Source: Iamia sp. SCSIO 61187 (GTDB taxonomy: Bacteria; Actinomycetota; Acidimicrobiia; Acidimicrobiales; Iamiaceae). Taken from it: DNA of 64,000 nt. The stretch spans positions 1,736,001 through 1,800,000 of the forward strand of contig NZ_CP050948.1 of NCBI RefSeq assembly GCF_019443745.1. The letters are read 5' to 3'. Of the stretch, positions 1 to 8,509 are shown one piece after another. The notes under the pieces were generated by a model. The model saw only the letters and a program-made list of their open reading frames with translations, had not been told where the DNA came from and did not search any database. Position numbers and translations under genes: made by a program. How positions within the stretch are numbered: the stretch's first letter is position 1; each line of letters opens with the position of its first letter.

Positions 1-1
1 C

Positions 2-1120
2 GTCGTCGGGGGGAGCGAGGAGTACGTCACCCGCCTCCTGCGGGCCCTGTCCGACCTCGACCCGCCCGACCTCGACGTCCGGCTCTTCGGACTCGAGGAG
101 CTGCAGGCCGAGCACCCCGACCTGGGCGAGCGGTTCCCGCTCCGCACCGTCCCCCTGCGGGGCCGGCTCAAGCCGCTGCGGGTGGTGGGCGAGACGACGT
201 GGCTCGCCGCCCAGGTGCGGCGGGCCCACCTCGAGGTCGTCTGGCACCCCGGGGGGGTGGTCCCGCTGCTGACCGGCGGGGCGGCGACGGTGCTGACCGT
301 CCACGACCTGCGGCCCCTCGACCGGCCCGAGGGCTTCTCCCGCACCAAGGTGGCCTACCTCCGGGCCGTGCTGCCCCGCTCGGTCCGGCGGGCGGCGGTG
401 GTCACGGCGCCGTCGCAGCACGTCGTCGACGAGATCGGCCGGCGCTTCTCGGTCGGGGCCGACCGCCTGCAGGTGGTGCCCCACGGCATCGGGGCCGGTC
501 TGTTCGACGAGGTGGCCCCGAGCGAGGTCGACCGGGTCCGGGCCACCTACGGCCTCGCCGGCCGGTGGCTGCTGTACCCGGTCATCACCTATCCCCACAA
601 GGACCACGCCACCCTGGTCCGGGCCTTCGCCCGCCTGGCGGCCACCCACCCCGACGTCGACCTGGTCCTGACCGGCGGCGCTGGGCCGGCCGAGGACGAG
701 GTGGCGGCGGCGATCGCCGCCAGCGGGGTGGCCGAGCGGGTGCGCCGGACCGGCCGGGTGCCCCGGGCCGATGTCGACGCCCTGCTCGACGGGGCGACCG
801 CCGTGGCGTTCCCCTCCCGGTACGAGGGGTTCGGCAACGGTGCCCTGGAGGGGCTGGCCAAGGGCACGCCGGTCGTGGCCTCCGACGTCACCTCGCTCCC
901 CGAGGTGGTGGGGGACGGCGGGCTCCTCGTCGCTCCCGGCGACGTCGCCGGGTGGACCGACGCCCTGGGGCAGGTGCTGGACGACCCCGCCCTGGCCGCC
1001 CGGCTCGGCGCCGCCGGGCGATCCCACGCCCGGCGCTTCACCGACCGGGCCGCGGCCGAGGCCCTGGCCTCGGCCCTGCGCGCCGCGGCCGACTCCGGGC
1101 CGCGGGGCAGCGGCGGGTAG
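2..1120 (+). CDS. GT4-family glycosyltransferase, 5' end outside window
   Basis: The frame is open from base 2 without a start codon, so the gene begins upstream of the window; 372 residues are visible. The N-terminal part reads GGSEEYVTRLL, the usual glycine-rich start of a GT-B donor/acceptor domain. The C-terminal half has the GT4 nucleotide-sugar region with YEGFGNGALEGLAKGTPVVA, where the E-x7-E type glutamates bind the donor. The product probably transfers a sugar from an NDP-sugar to a lipid or glycan acceptor at the cytoplasmic face. It lies 12 bp before a membrane protein gene and close to an NDP-sugar pyrophosphorylase, which fits a glycoconjugate operon. Donor and acceptor cannot be predicted. 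The family assignment is secure. Confidence 0.9.
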   Translation, partial: VVGGSEEYVTRLLRALSDLDPPDLDVRLFGLEELQAEHPDLGERFPLRTVPLRGRLKPLRVVGETTWLAAQVRRAHLEVVWHPGGVVPLLTGGAATVLTVHDLRPLDRPEGFSRTKVAYLRAVLPRSVRRAAVVTAPSQHVVDEIGRRFSVGADRLQVVPHGIGAGLFDEVAPSEVDRVRATYGLAGRWLLYPVITYPHKDHATLVRAFARLAATHPDVDLVLTGGAGPAEDEVAAAIAASGVAERVRRTGRVPRADVDALLDGATAVAFPSRYEGFGNGALEGLAKGTPVVASDVTSLPEVVGDGGLLVAPGDVAGWTDALGQVLDDPALAARLGAAGRSHARRFTDRAAAEALASALRAAADSGPRGSGG

Positions 1121-1132
1121 GGTCATCGGCCC

Positions 1133-1996
1133 ATGGGAAAGGCATCCTCAGCCAAGAAGGTGGCCCGCGCGGCCCGCGCCGGTGGCAAGACCCCCGGCCA
1201 GCGCCGCAACCTCGGGTTCCCCGCGGCCATCGTCGCCATCGTCATCCTCGGCCTGGGGTTGATCGCCTTCGCCCGCCAGAACGCCCCGGGTGGGGGCAGC
1301 CCCGCCCTCGGCGAGCACTGGCACGCCGCCTACGGCATCTACGTCTGCGACCGCTGGGTCGAGAACCTCCCCGACGGCGTCGAGGACCCGCTGGGCATCC
1401 ACACCCACGTCGACGGGCTGATCCACATCCACCCCTTCGCCGCCGGCGCCGCCGGCGAGTCCGCCACCCTGGGCCGCTTCTTCGACCAGGTCGGCGTGCG
1501 GGTGACGGACTCGGCCATCACCCTGCCCCCCGACGAGCCCTACGAGGAGCGAACCTACAAGAACGGCGAGACCACCTGCGGCGGCGAGGACGCCCGCGTG
1601 GTCATGGCCTACTGGGAGGACGCCCAGGACACCGACGGCCGCCCCGACGACGTCCGCACGTCCAACATCGGCGGCGAGCACTTCGAGAACGACCTGGGCG
1701 CCTTCACCATCGCCTTCCTGCCCGAGGGGGAGGAGATCCCGCCTCCGCCCAGCGCGGCGACGATCCTGGAGGAGGCGGTGAAGGACGGCCCGATCAACAC
1801 CGAGGCCGACCCCGACGCCACCACCGACGAGCTGCAGGACCAGTTCCCCGAGGGGGCCGGCACCGGCGAGCTGCCCACCGAGGAGCTGCCCACGGAGTCG
1901 ACCCCGCCCGCTGAGTCGACCGAGCCCACGGAGTCGACCGAGCCGCCCGCGTCGACCGAGGCCCCGGCGTCGACCGAGGCGCCCGCAGGCGGATGA
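1133..1996 (+). CDS. Membrane-anchored histidine-rich protein of unknown function
   Basis: The 287-residue product has a basic N-terminus, one membrane segment (about residues 28-46) and an extracytoplasmic domain. The domain carries clustered histidines (GEHWHAAYG, then GIHTHVDGLIHIHPF) and two cysteines. The tail, from about residue 245, is a low-complexity Pro/Thr/Ser/Glu repeat of the ESTEP type. The histidine pattern could bind a metal, but no catalytic motif is recognised. The start follows the glycosyltransferase stop by 12 bp, and the stop overlaps the start of the nucleotidyltransferase by 4 bp, so the three are likely co-transcribed. No function can be assigned. Confidence 0.75.
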   Translation: MGKASSAKKVARAARAGGKTPGQRRNLGFPAAIVAIVILGLGLIAFARQNAPGGGSPALGEHWHAAYGIYVCDRWVENLPDGVEDPLGIHTHVDGLIHIHPFAAGAAGESATLGRFFDQVGVRVTDSAITLPPDEPYEERTYKNGETTCGGEDARVVMAYWEDAQDTDGRPDDVRTSNIGGEHFENDLGAFTIAFLPEGEEIPPPPSAATILEEAVKDGPINTEADPDATTDELQDQFPEGAGTGELPTEELPTESTPPAESTEPTESTEPPASTEAPASTEAPAGG

Positions 1997-2994
1997 GGGC
2001 TGTCGTCCTCGTCGGGGGCTTCGGCACCCGGCTCCGGCCCCTCACCCTGGACCGCCCCAAGCAGATGCTGCCCATCATCGGGCGGCCCATGATCGAGCCG
2101 GTCATCGAGCACCTGGCCGGCCACGGCATCGACGACGTGGTGCTGTCGATGGGCTACAAGCCCGACGCCTTCACCGCCCAGTACCCCACCGGTGAGGTCG
2201 CCGGCGTCCGGCTCCACTTCGCCGTGGAGCCCGAGCCCCTCGACACCGCCGGGGCGATCCGCTTCGCCGCCCTCGATGCCGGCATCGACGAGCGCTTCGT
2301 GGTCATGAACGCCGACTGCCTCACCGACATCGACGTGAGCGCCCTGGTGGCGTTCCACGATGCCCGGGGCGCCGAGGGCACCATCGCCCTGCACAAGGTC
2401 ACCGACCCGTCGGCCTTCGGCGTCGTGCCGACCGACGCCGACGGCAAGGTCGAGGCCTTCGTCGAGAAGCCGCCGGCCGACGAGGCCCCCACGGACCTCA
2501 TCAACGCCGGCATCTACGTGCTCGAGCCGTCGGTGCTCGACCGCATCGCCCCCGATCGTCGGGTGTCGATCGAGCGCGAGGTGTTCCCGGCCATGGTCGA
2601 GGCGGGCACGCTCTACGCCGCCGCCGACGACGCCTACTGGATCGACGCCGGCACGCCCGCCCTCTACATCCGGGCCCAGCTCGACATGGTCGACGGGCAC
2701 CGGGGCGCCCCGGTCGAGGGCGTCGACCCGCAGGCCTCGATCGACCCCGCCGCCGAGGTCGCCCACTCCGTGGTGGGCGCCGGGTGCGTCGTCGGCGCCG
2801 GCGCCGTCGTGCGGGACTCGGTCCTGCTGCCGGGCAGCACGGTCGCCGACGGGTCCGTGGTCGAGCGGACCGTCCTGGCCTTCCGGGCGCAGGTGGGCGC
2901 CGGCGCCGCCCTCACCGACTGCGTGATCGGCGACGACGAGGTCGTGCCCGACGGCACCCGCCTCGACGACGTCCGCCAGCCCGCCCCCGACTGA
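1993..2994 (+). CDS. NDP-sugar nucleotidyltransferase (mannose-1-P guanylyltransferase-like)
   Basis: The 333-residue protein starts with the nucleotidyltransferase signature GGFGTRLRPLT followed by DRPKQMLPI, which binds the NTP and sugar phosphate. NADCL is the metal-binding aspartate region and VEKP the sugar-phosphate loop. The last 80 or so residues (about 245-325) are hexapeptide repeats typical of a left-handed beta helix. It makes an activated sugar (GDP-mannose or dTDP/UDP-glucose class) from NTP and sugar-1-phosphate in the cytosol. The 4-bp ATGA overlap with the preceding gene implies translational coupling. Nucleotide and sugar specificity cannot be told from sequence alone. Confidence 0.88.
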   Translation: MRAVVLVGGFGTRLRPLTLDRPKQMLPIIGRPMIEPVIEHLAGHGIDDVVLSMGYKPDAFTAQYPTGEVAGVRLHFAVEPEPLDTAGAIRFAALDAGIDERFVVMNADCLTDIDVSALVAFHDARGAEGTIALHKVTDPSAFGVVPTDADGKVEAFVEKPPADEAPTDLINAGIYVLEPSVLDRIAPDRRVSIEREVFPAMVEAGTLYAAADDAYWIDAGTPALYIRAQLDMVDGHRGAPVEGVDPQASIDPAAEVAHSVVGAGCVVGAGAVVRDSVLLPGSTVADGSVVERTVLAFRAQVGAGAALTDCVIGDDEVVPDGTRLDDVRQPAPD

Positions 2995-3042
2995 TCCGGC
3001 TGGCAGCCGGGTGGGGGCGCGCTGCTATGGTCACCTGCTCCG

Positions 3043-3116
3043 GGGCCGTTAGCTCAGTTGGCTAGAGCACCTGCATGACGCGCAGGGGGTCGGGGGTTCG
3101 AATCCCTCACGGCCCA
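3043..3116 (+). tRNA. tRNA-Val(GAC)
   Basis: A complete cloverleaf is visible. The acceptor arms GGGCCGT and ACGGCCC pair fully. The D-stem is GCTC/GAGC, the anticodon stem CCTGC/GCAGG, and the 7-nt loop ATGACGC has anticodon GAC at 3077-3079. The T-arm contains GGTTCGAATCC. The 3' CCA is not encoded, since the discriminator A is followed by CTCC. Confidence 0.96.
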
Positions 3117-3123
3117 CTCCGGA

Positions 3124-3152
3124 CCACCCCCCAGACGTCGCTGCGGGGGTGG
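3124..3152. terminator. Hairpin between tRNA-Val and the convergent dehydrogenase
   Basis: CCACCCCC (3124-3131) pairs with GGGGGTGG (3145-3152) across a 13-nt loop. It follows the tRNA by 7 bp and lies after the end of the minus-strand acyl-CoA dehydrogenase, so it could end transcription from both sides. No T-run follows. Confidence 0.5.
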
Positions 3153-3168
3153 CCCGATGGCGGGGGGC

Positions 3169-4364
3169 TCAGCTCCTCGGGACGTCCTTCCAGGCGACGT
3201 ACTTGTCGGTGCGGGGCTCGCCGGGGAGGCCGAGGACCCGCTCGCCGATGATGTTGCGCTGGATCTCCGACGTGCCGCCCTCGATCGAGTTGGCCCGGGC
3301 CCGGAGGAACATCTTGCGGCTGGAGCCGGGGGGACCGGTGAGGCCCAGGTTCTCCGAGCGGCGCATCGTGTAGTCGTAGTCGACGAGGCCCGAGGCGCCC
3401 AGGAGGTCGACGCACAGCTCGTAGACGTCCATGTTGACCTGGGCGAACATCAGCTTGGCGATCGAACCCTCGGGTCCGGGGTTGCCCAGCTTGCGGTTCT
3501 GGGCGGCGCGGATGTTGGTCAGCCGCAGGGCCTCGGCCCGGACCCACAGCTTCATCAGCTCGTCGCGGGCGGCGGGGGAGCGGTCGGCCGCCTCCTCCTG
3601 CCAGATGCGCACGGCCTCGGCGATGGCGCCCGAGCCCCGGGGCGGGGTGCCGCCGCCCCCACCGCCGATGGTGGTGCGCTCGTTGGAGAGGGTGGTCATG
3701 GCGACCCGCCACCCCTCGCCCACGTCGCCGATGCGATCGGTGTCGGGGACGCGCACCTCGGTCATGTAGACCTCGTTGAACTCGGCCTCGCCGGTGATCT
3801 GGCGGAGGGGCCGGACCTCGACGCCGGGGGCGTGCATGTCGAGGGCGAAGTAGGTCATCCCCTTGTGCTTGGGGGCGTCGGGGTCGGTGCGGGCGACGAG
3901 CATGCCCCGATCGGCCAGGTGGGCGAGGGTGTTCCACACCTTCTGGCCGGTGATGACCCACTCGTCGCCGTCGCGCACGGCCTTGCAGGCGAGCCCGGCC
4001 AGGTCGGACCCGGCGCCGGGCTCGCTGAAGAGCTGGCACCAGGCGTCCTCGCCGGTGAACATGGGCCGGAGCAGGCGTCGACGCAGCTCGTCGGAGCCGT
4101 GGGTCACGACGGTGGGGCCGGCCATGGTCAGGCCGAAGAAGTGCTCGGTGCTGGGGCCGGGGGCCTTGGCGTCGCGGAGGGCGGCGTCGACGGCGCGCTG
4201 GTAGGGCGGGCCAGCCCCAGCCCGCCCCACCCCTCGGGGAAGTGGATCCAGGCCAGGCCGAGGTCGTACTGGAGGCCGCGGAAGGCGACCGCATCGGTGA
4301 GGTCGCCCTCGTCGAGGAGCTGCTCGGTGCGCTCCTTCACCAGCTGGGTGGGATCGTCGCTCAT
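3169..4364 (-). pseudogene. Acyl-CoA dehydrogenase, interrupted by a -1 frameshift near 4210
   Basis: The N-terminal frame (from ATG at 4364) reads MSDDPTQLVKERTEQ and on to HFPEGWGGLGLA, then loses homology. A second frame continues as PPYQRAVDAALRDA, through the flavin-binding region CQLFSEPGAGSDLAGL and DEWVITGQKVWNT, to the C-terminal GGTSEIQRNIIGERVLG. Together they form one normal acyl-CoA dehydrogenase of about 398 residues, an FAD enzyme that makes 2,3-enoyl-CoA. The break falls in GGGCTGGCCCGCCC, where one base after GGGCTGGC is missing. It may be a real inactivating mutation or a sequencing error in a GC run. Everything else in the gene is intact, which favours an error or a very recent event. 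It is divergent from corA. Confidence 0.8.
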
Positions 4365-4429
4365 GGCGCCCGAACCTAGGCCACGCCGGTGTCCGCCGGC
4401 ACCCGGGCCCGGACCGGCAGACTGGCGGC

Positions 4430-5386
4430 GTGATCGTCGACCAGGCCGTCTACCGCGACGGGTGCCGCACCGCCATCGACGTCGACGTGAGCGGGATCCC
4501 CCCGGACGGCTTCAGCTGGATCGGGCTGCGCGAGCCCACGCCCGAGGAGATCGACGAGGTCGGCGTCGAGTGCGGTCTCCACGAGCTGCTGATGGAGGAC
4601 GTCCACAAGGCGCACCAGCGGGCCAAGTGGGACACCTTCGACGAGGCCTCGCTGTTCGTGCTCAAGACGGCGGTGTACGAGCCGCCCGACGAGGTGCGCA
4701 TCGGCGAGATCCAGGTCGTCGTCGGCCCCCGGTTCGTGGTGACCGTCCGCCACGGCCCGACGCCGGACCTGGGCGTCGTGCGCAGGCGGCTCGAGGCCAA
4801 CCCGGACCTGCTCCGCCACGGCCCCATGGCGGTGCTGTACGCCCTGGCCGACCTGGTGGTCGACGCCTACGCACCGGTCCTGTCGGAGCTGGAGACCGAC
4901 ATCGACGAGGCCGAGGAGGCCGTGTTCAGCGACGAGCTCCGGTCGAACCAGGCGCCCCGGGTGTACCACCTGAAGCGCCAGGTGCTGGAGCTGCGGCGCA
5001 ACATCGTCCCCGTCGGTGACCTGCTGGCCGACCTGTGCGAGACCGACTCCCACATGGTGCCCGAGGACCTCGAGGAGTACTTCCGCGACGTGGTCGACCA
5101 CGCCCAGCGCATCTCGGGGCGGGTCGAGCTGGCCCGGGAGCTGCTCACCGACGCCCTGAACGCCAACCTGGCCCAGCAGGGCGTGCAGCAGAACGAGGAC
5201 ATGCGCAAGATCTCGGCCTGGGCCGCCGTCATCGCCACCCCGACCCTGCTGGCCGGGGTGTGGGGCATGAACTTCGACCACATGCCCGAGCTCGACTGGC
5301 AGGTCGGGTACCCGTTGGCCGTGGCGTCGATGGCGATCGTCGCCGGATCGCTCATCCTCTACTTCCGGCGCGCCGGCTGGTTGTGA
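4430..5386 (+). CDS. corA: CorA-family magnesium/divalent-cation channel
   Basis: The 318-residue protein has the long cytoplasmic N-terminal domain of CorA. Near the C-terminus lies the family-defining GMN tripeptide (about residues 279-281, in GVWGMNFDHMPEL), placed between two membrane helices. A basic C-terminus follows (YFRRAGWL). It forms a pentameric Mg2+ (or Co2+/Ni2+/Zn2+) channel in the plasma membrane. Translation starts at GTG 4430. No strong Shine-Dalgarno is seen, and CAGACT lies 6-7 nt upstream, so the mRNA may be leaderless. The gene is divergent from the dehydrogenase. Confidence 0.93.
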   Translation: MIVDQAVYRDGCRTAIDVDVSGIPPDGFSWIGLREPTPEEIDEVGVECGLHELLMEDVHKAHQRAKWDTFDEASLFVLKTAVYEPPDEVRIGEIQVVVGPRFVVTVRHGPTPDLGVVRRRLEANPDLLRHGPMAVLYALADLVVDAYAPVLSELETDIDEAEEAVFSDELRSNQAPRVYHLKRQVLELRRNIVPVGDLLADLCETDSHMVPEDLEEYFRDVVDHAQRISGRVELARELLTDALNANLAQQGVQQNEDMRKISAWAAVIATPTLLAGVWGMNFDHMPELDWQVGYPLAVASMAIVAGSLILYFRRAGWL

Positions 5387-5488
5387 CGGGGGCTGTCGCA
5401 TCTGCGGTGCTGGTGGGGCCGGCTCTCAGGTCGCTCTGAGGTTCGCCGGCGATCCTGTCGCTGGACCCCGACGACGAGGACAGAGCCG

Positions 5489-6460
5489 ATGATCGACGAC
5501 CCGACACCACCACCCGCCCCTGCGACCGCTCCCTCCACCCGGCGCCCCCTCGTGTGGGCCGCCCTCGGCGCCCTGGCCCTGGGCGTCGCCGGGGGAGGGG
5601 TGGCCGCCACCGCCCTGGCCGGGGCGACCGGACCGGACCGCCTGACCGCCGCCGACACCGCCGAGGAGAGCCCCGCCCCCGAGCAGGCCGAGGCCGACGA
5701 GGAGGACGGCGAGGGGACCGACGGCGAGGACCCCGCCGAGTGCCACGGGATGGGTGACCACGCCGGTCACGGTGCCCACGGCACGGTGACCGGGGTCGAC
5801 GGCACCACCGTGACCCTCGAGGACGCCGAGGGCACGGCCACCACCGTCACGACCGACGCCGAGACCACGGTCCGCGACGTCGCCGCTGGCGAGGTCGCCG
5901 ACGTGGCCGAGGGCGACACCGTCGTCGTCATGGGCGAGACCGCCGACGACGGCACCGTGACCGCCGGCCACGTGCTCGACCTGGGCAGCCTCGACCCCGA
6001 CGACCTGCTCCCCGGCCGGCCCGGTCGCCCCGGCCCCTGGGGTGACGACGGCGACGCCCCCGACGGCGACGAGGGGAGCGAGGAGGCACCCGACGACGAG
6101 GCCGGCCCCGGCGGTGAGCGGTGGGGGGCCCGGTTCCGGCCCACGGTGGGGACCGTCGCCTCCGTCGACGGCGCGACCATCACGGTCACGACCGACGACG
6201 GCGACGTCGCCGTCACCACCACCGACGACACCGCGGTGACGGTGGTGACCGAGATCGCCGTGGCCGACCTGGCCGAGGGCGACACCGTCGTCGTCCGGGG
6301 CGAGGCCGCCGACGACGGCACCGTGGCCGCCGACGCCATCATCCGTGGCGACCTTGGCGAGGGCGGCCTCGGGTTCGGCCCCGGCTTCGGCCGGGGCGGC
6401 CCCGGCGGCCCCGGCGGCCCGGGCGGCCCCGGCTTCGGCGGCCACCGCCACGGCGGCTGA
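5489..6460 (+). CDS. Membrane-anchored DUF5666 repeat protein
   Basis: The 323-residue product has a short cytoplasmic start, one membrane segment (about residues 21-45) and an acidic exported part. Two copies of a DUF5666-like beta module are seen, each with the pattern GTVxxVDGxTxTVxT and ending in AEGDTVVVxGExADDGTV. They lie at about residues 92-165 and 215-285. Several HxH-type residues precede the first. The C-terminal 35 residues are a Gly/Pro/Phe-rich tail ending in HRHGG. DUF5666 proteins are common exported actinobacterial proteins of unknown role, possibly metal-related. The start is ATG 5489. No operon partner is present, and a tandem hairpin follows the stop. Confidence 0.78.
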   Translation: MIDDPTPPPAPATAPSTRRPLVWAALGALALGVAGGGVAATALAGATGPDRLTAADTAEESPAPEQAEADEEDGEGTDGEDPAECHGMGDHAGHGAHGTVTGVDGTTVTLEDAEGTATTVTTDAETTVRDVAAGEVADVAEGDTVVVMGETADDGTVTAGHVLDLGSLDPDDLLPGRPGRPGPWGDDGDAPDGDEGSEEAPDDEAGPGGERWGARFRPTVGTVASVDGATITVTTDDGDVAVTTTDDTAVTVVTEIAVADLAEGDTVVVRGEAADDGTVAADAIIRGDLGEGGLGFGPGFGRGGPGGPGGPGGPGFGGHRHGG

Positions 6461-6472
6461 CCCCCTCCCGCC

Positions 6473-6610
6473 CGGCCGGTGGGGCGGTTCTTGGTACCGA
6501 TCGTGGGTCTGCGGGGCGTGATCGGTACCAGGAACGGTGGTGGCGGCCGGTGGGGCGGTTCTTGGTACCGATCGTGGGTCTGCGGGGCGTGATCGGTACC
6601 AGGAACGGTG
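6473..6610. repeat. Tandem pair of hairpins, 71-bp period (locus R1)
   Basis: Two 67-bp copies (6473-6539 and 6544-6610) are identical. Each holds a 49-nt hairpin (6487-6535 and 6558-6606). The 16-bp stem is formed by GTTCTTGGTACCGATC and GATCGGTACCAGGAAC, with one T-G wobble. The two hairpins start exactly 71 bp apart. They lie between the convergent DUF5666 and modC genes, so a bidirectional terminator is one possible role. The same architecture with different sequence recurs at 51333 and 63284. Confidence 0.85.
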
Positions 6611-6626
6611 CCTGGCCCGGCGGCCC

Positions 6627-7706
6627 TCAGCGGGGGTAGACGTCGAGCTCGGTGGCCTTGACGCTCACCCAGACGTCGTCGCCGGGGACGAGGGCCAGGT
6701 CGGCCAGGGCGGCGTGGGTGATGTCGGCGGTGAGGTCGACGGGCCCGGCGACCTGGACCCGGACCCGGTCGGCGGCCGCCTCAAGCCCGCTGACGACGGC
6801 CGGCCACACGTTGCGGGGGCTGCCCTCGGGCCGGGCCCGGAACAGGGCCACGGCGCCGGGGCGGATGGCGACGTGGACGCCGTCGCCGGGCCGGGCGGCG
6901 TCGGCCCCGACCGTCGCCAGGACGTGGCCGCCGCCGACCTCGACCCCGCCGTCAGCCCCGAGCACGCCGGGCACCAGCGTCAGACCGACGAGGTCGGCGA
7001 CCCACCGGGAGAGCGGCCGGCGGGCGACCTCGGCGGGCGCCCCGACCTGGACCACCCGGCCGTGGTCGAGCACGACCAGCCGGTCGGTGAGGGTCAGGGC
7101 GTCGACGGCGTCGTGGGTGACGACGACCGCCGGACCGGCGAAGGCGGCCAGGTGGGCCCGCAGGACCCGGCGGACCTCGGCCTTGGTCCCGGCGTCGAGG
7201 GCGGAGAGGGGCTCGTCGAGGAGCAGCAGCGCCGGGTCGGGGGCGAGGGCCCGGGCCAGGGCGACCCGCTGCGCCTGCCCGCCCGACAGCGTCGTCGTCC
7301 GGTCGCCGGCCCGATCGGCCAGCCCGACCCGCTCGAGCCAGTCGGCCGCCACGGCGTGGGCGGTGGCCCGGGGGACGCGCCGGGCCCGCAGCCCGAAGGC
7401 CACGTCGTCGCGGGCGGTGAGGTGCGGGAAGAGGCGCAGGTCCTGGAAGACCATCCCCACGGGGCGCTGCTCGGCGGGGACGAACCGGCCGGCGCCCGGC
7501 TCGTCGAGCGCCACCCCGTCGAGGACGATCCGACCGGACGTCGCCCGCCGCAGCCCGGCCAGCGTGCGCAGCAGCGTCGTCTTGCCCGCCCCGTTGGGCC
7601 CGATCAGCCCGACGACCTCGCCGGGGGCGACGTCGAGGGCGACGACGAGGTCGAGCGCCCCGAGGGCGACCGAGACGTCGACCGAGAGGCCGGGCCCGGC
7701 CCTCAC
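6627..7706 (-). CDS. modC: Molybdate ABC transporter ATP-binding protein
   Basis: The 359-residue ATPase has Walker A GPNGAGKT (about residues 36-43), the LSGGQ signature followed by RVALARAL, and Walker B LLLLDEPLSALD. From about residue 285 it carries a C-terminal TOBE/Mop-type domain, which in ModC proteins binds oxyanion. It powers molybdate or tungstate import with ModB and ModA. The start is GTG 7706, overlapping the modB stop by 4 bp (GTGA); longer frames upstream are shadows inside modB. It is the last gene of the mod operon and is followed by the R1 hairpins. Confidence 0.9.
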   Translation of the reverse strand: MRAGPGLSVDVSVALGALDLVVALDVAPGEVVGLIGPNGAGKTTLLRTLAGLRRATSGRIVLDGVALDEPGAGRFVPAEQRPVGMVFQDLRLFPHLTARDDVAFGLRARRVPRATAHAVAADWLERVGLADRAGDRTTTLSGGQAQRVALARALAPDPALLLLDEPLSALDAGTKAEVRRVLRAHLAAFAGPAVVVTHDAVDALTLTDRLVVLDHGRVVQVGAPAEVARRPLSRWVADLVGLTLVPGVLGADGGVEVGGGHVLATVGADAARPGDGVHVAIRPGAVALFRARPEGSPRNVWPAVVSGLEAAADRVRVQVAGPVDLTADITHAALADLALVPGDDVWVSVKATELDVYPR

Positions 7707-8509
7707 CGGGCGGAGGTCCACCGGCCCCGGAGGGCCACCAGCACCACGAGCGAGACGGCGACGAGCACCAGGCTGAGGACGACGGCGGCGCCAGGGTCGC
7801 GGTTGAGCGCCTGGTAGACCGCCAGGGGCATCGTCTGGGTGCGGCCCTGGAGGCTGCCGTTGAAGGTGATGGTGGCGCCGAACTCGCCGAGGGCCCGGGC
7901 CCAGGCCAGCACGGCGCCGGCCGCGACCGACGGGGCGATGCGCGGCAGGGTGACCCGGCGGAGCACCGTCCACCGCCCGGCCCCCAGTGTGGTGGCCGCC
8001 TCCTCCAGGCCCCGGTCGCCGGCCTCCAGGGCGCCCTGGACGGTGATCACGAGGAAGGGGAGGGCGACGAAGCTCTGGGCCAGCACCACACCGGGCGTGG
8101 AGAAGGCGAGGCGGACGCCGAGGGCGTCTTCGAGCCACGAGCCGACGGGGCTGTTGCGCCCCAGCGAGTAGAGCAGGGCGGCGCCGCCGACGACGGGCGG
8201 CAGGACCATGGGCAGCGTCACGAGGGCCCGCACCACGGACCGGCCGGGGAACGGCGAGCGGGCGAGCAGCCAGGCCAGCGGGACGCCGAGGAGGAGGCAG
8301 AGCCCGGTGCTCAGGGTCGAGGTGACGAGCGACAGCCGGAGGGCGTCGCCGACGGCGGGGGCACGCAGGACCGGGCCCAGGTCCGACCACGGCGCCCGCT
8401 GGACGAGCCCGATGACGGGCAGCACCAGGAAGGCGACGGCGGCCAGCGCCAGCGGCACCAGCGCCCGGGGGACCCGGCCGGCGGCGGGGAGCTCGGGACC
8501 GCGGCTCAC
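7703..8509 (-). CDS. modB: Molybdate ABC transporter permease
   Basis: The 268-residue membrane protein has about six hydrophobic segments. It has the EAA loop EEAATTLGAGRWTVLRRVTL, which docks onto the ATPase, followed by GAVLAWARALGEFGATITF, a stretch very characteristic of ModB/CysT permeases. It forms the transmembrane channel for molybdate. The start is GTG 8509, overlapping the modA stop by 4 bp. Its stop overlaps modC in the same way. Confidence 0.92.
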   Translation of the reverse strand: MSRGPELPAAGRVPRALVPLALAAVAFLVLPVIGLVQRAPWSDLGPVLRAPAVGDALRLSLVTSTLSTGLCLLLGVPLAWLLARSPFPGRSVVRALVTLPMVLPPVVGGAALLYSLGRNSPVGSWLEDALGVRLAFSTPGVVLAQSFVALPFLVITVQGALEAGDRGLEEAATTLGAGRWTVLRRVTLPRIAPSVAAGAVLAWARALGEFGATITFNGSLQGRTQTMPLAVYQALNRDPGAAVVLSLVLVAVSLVVLVALRGRWTSAR

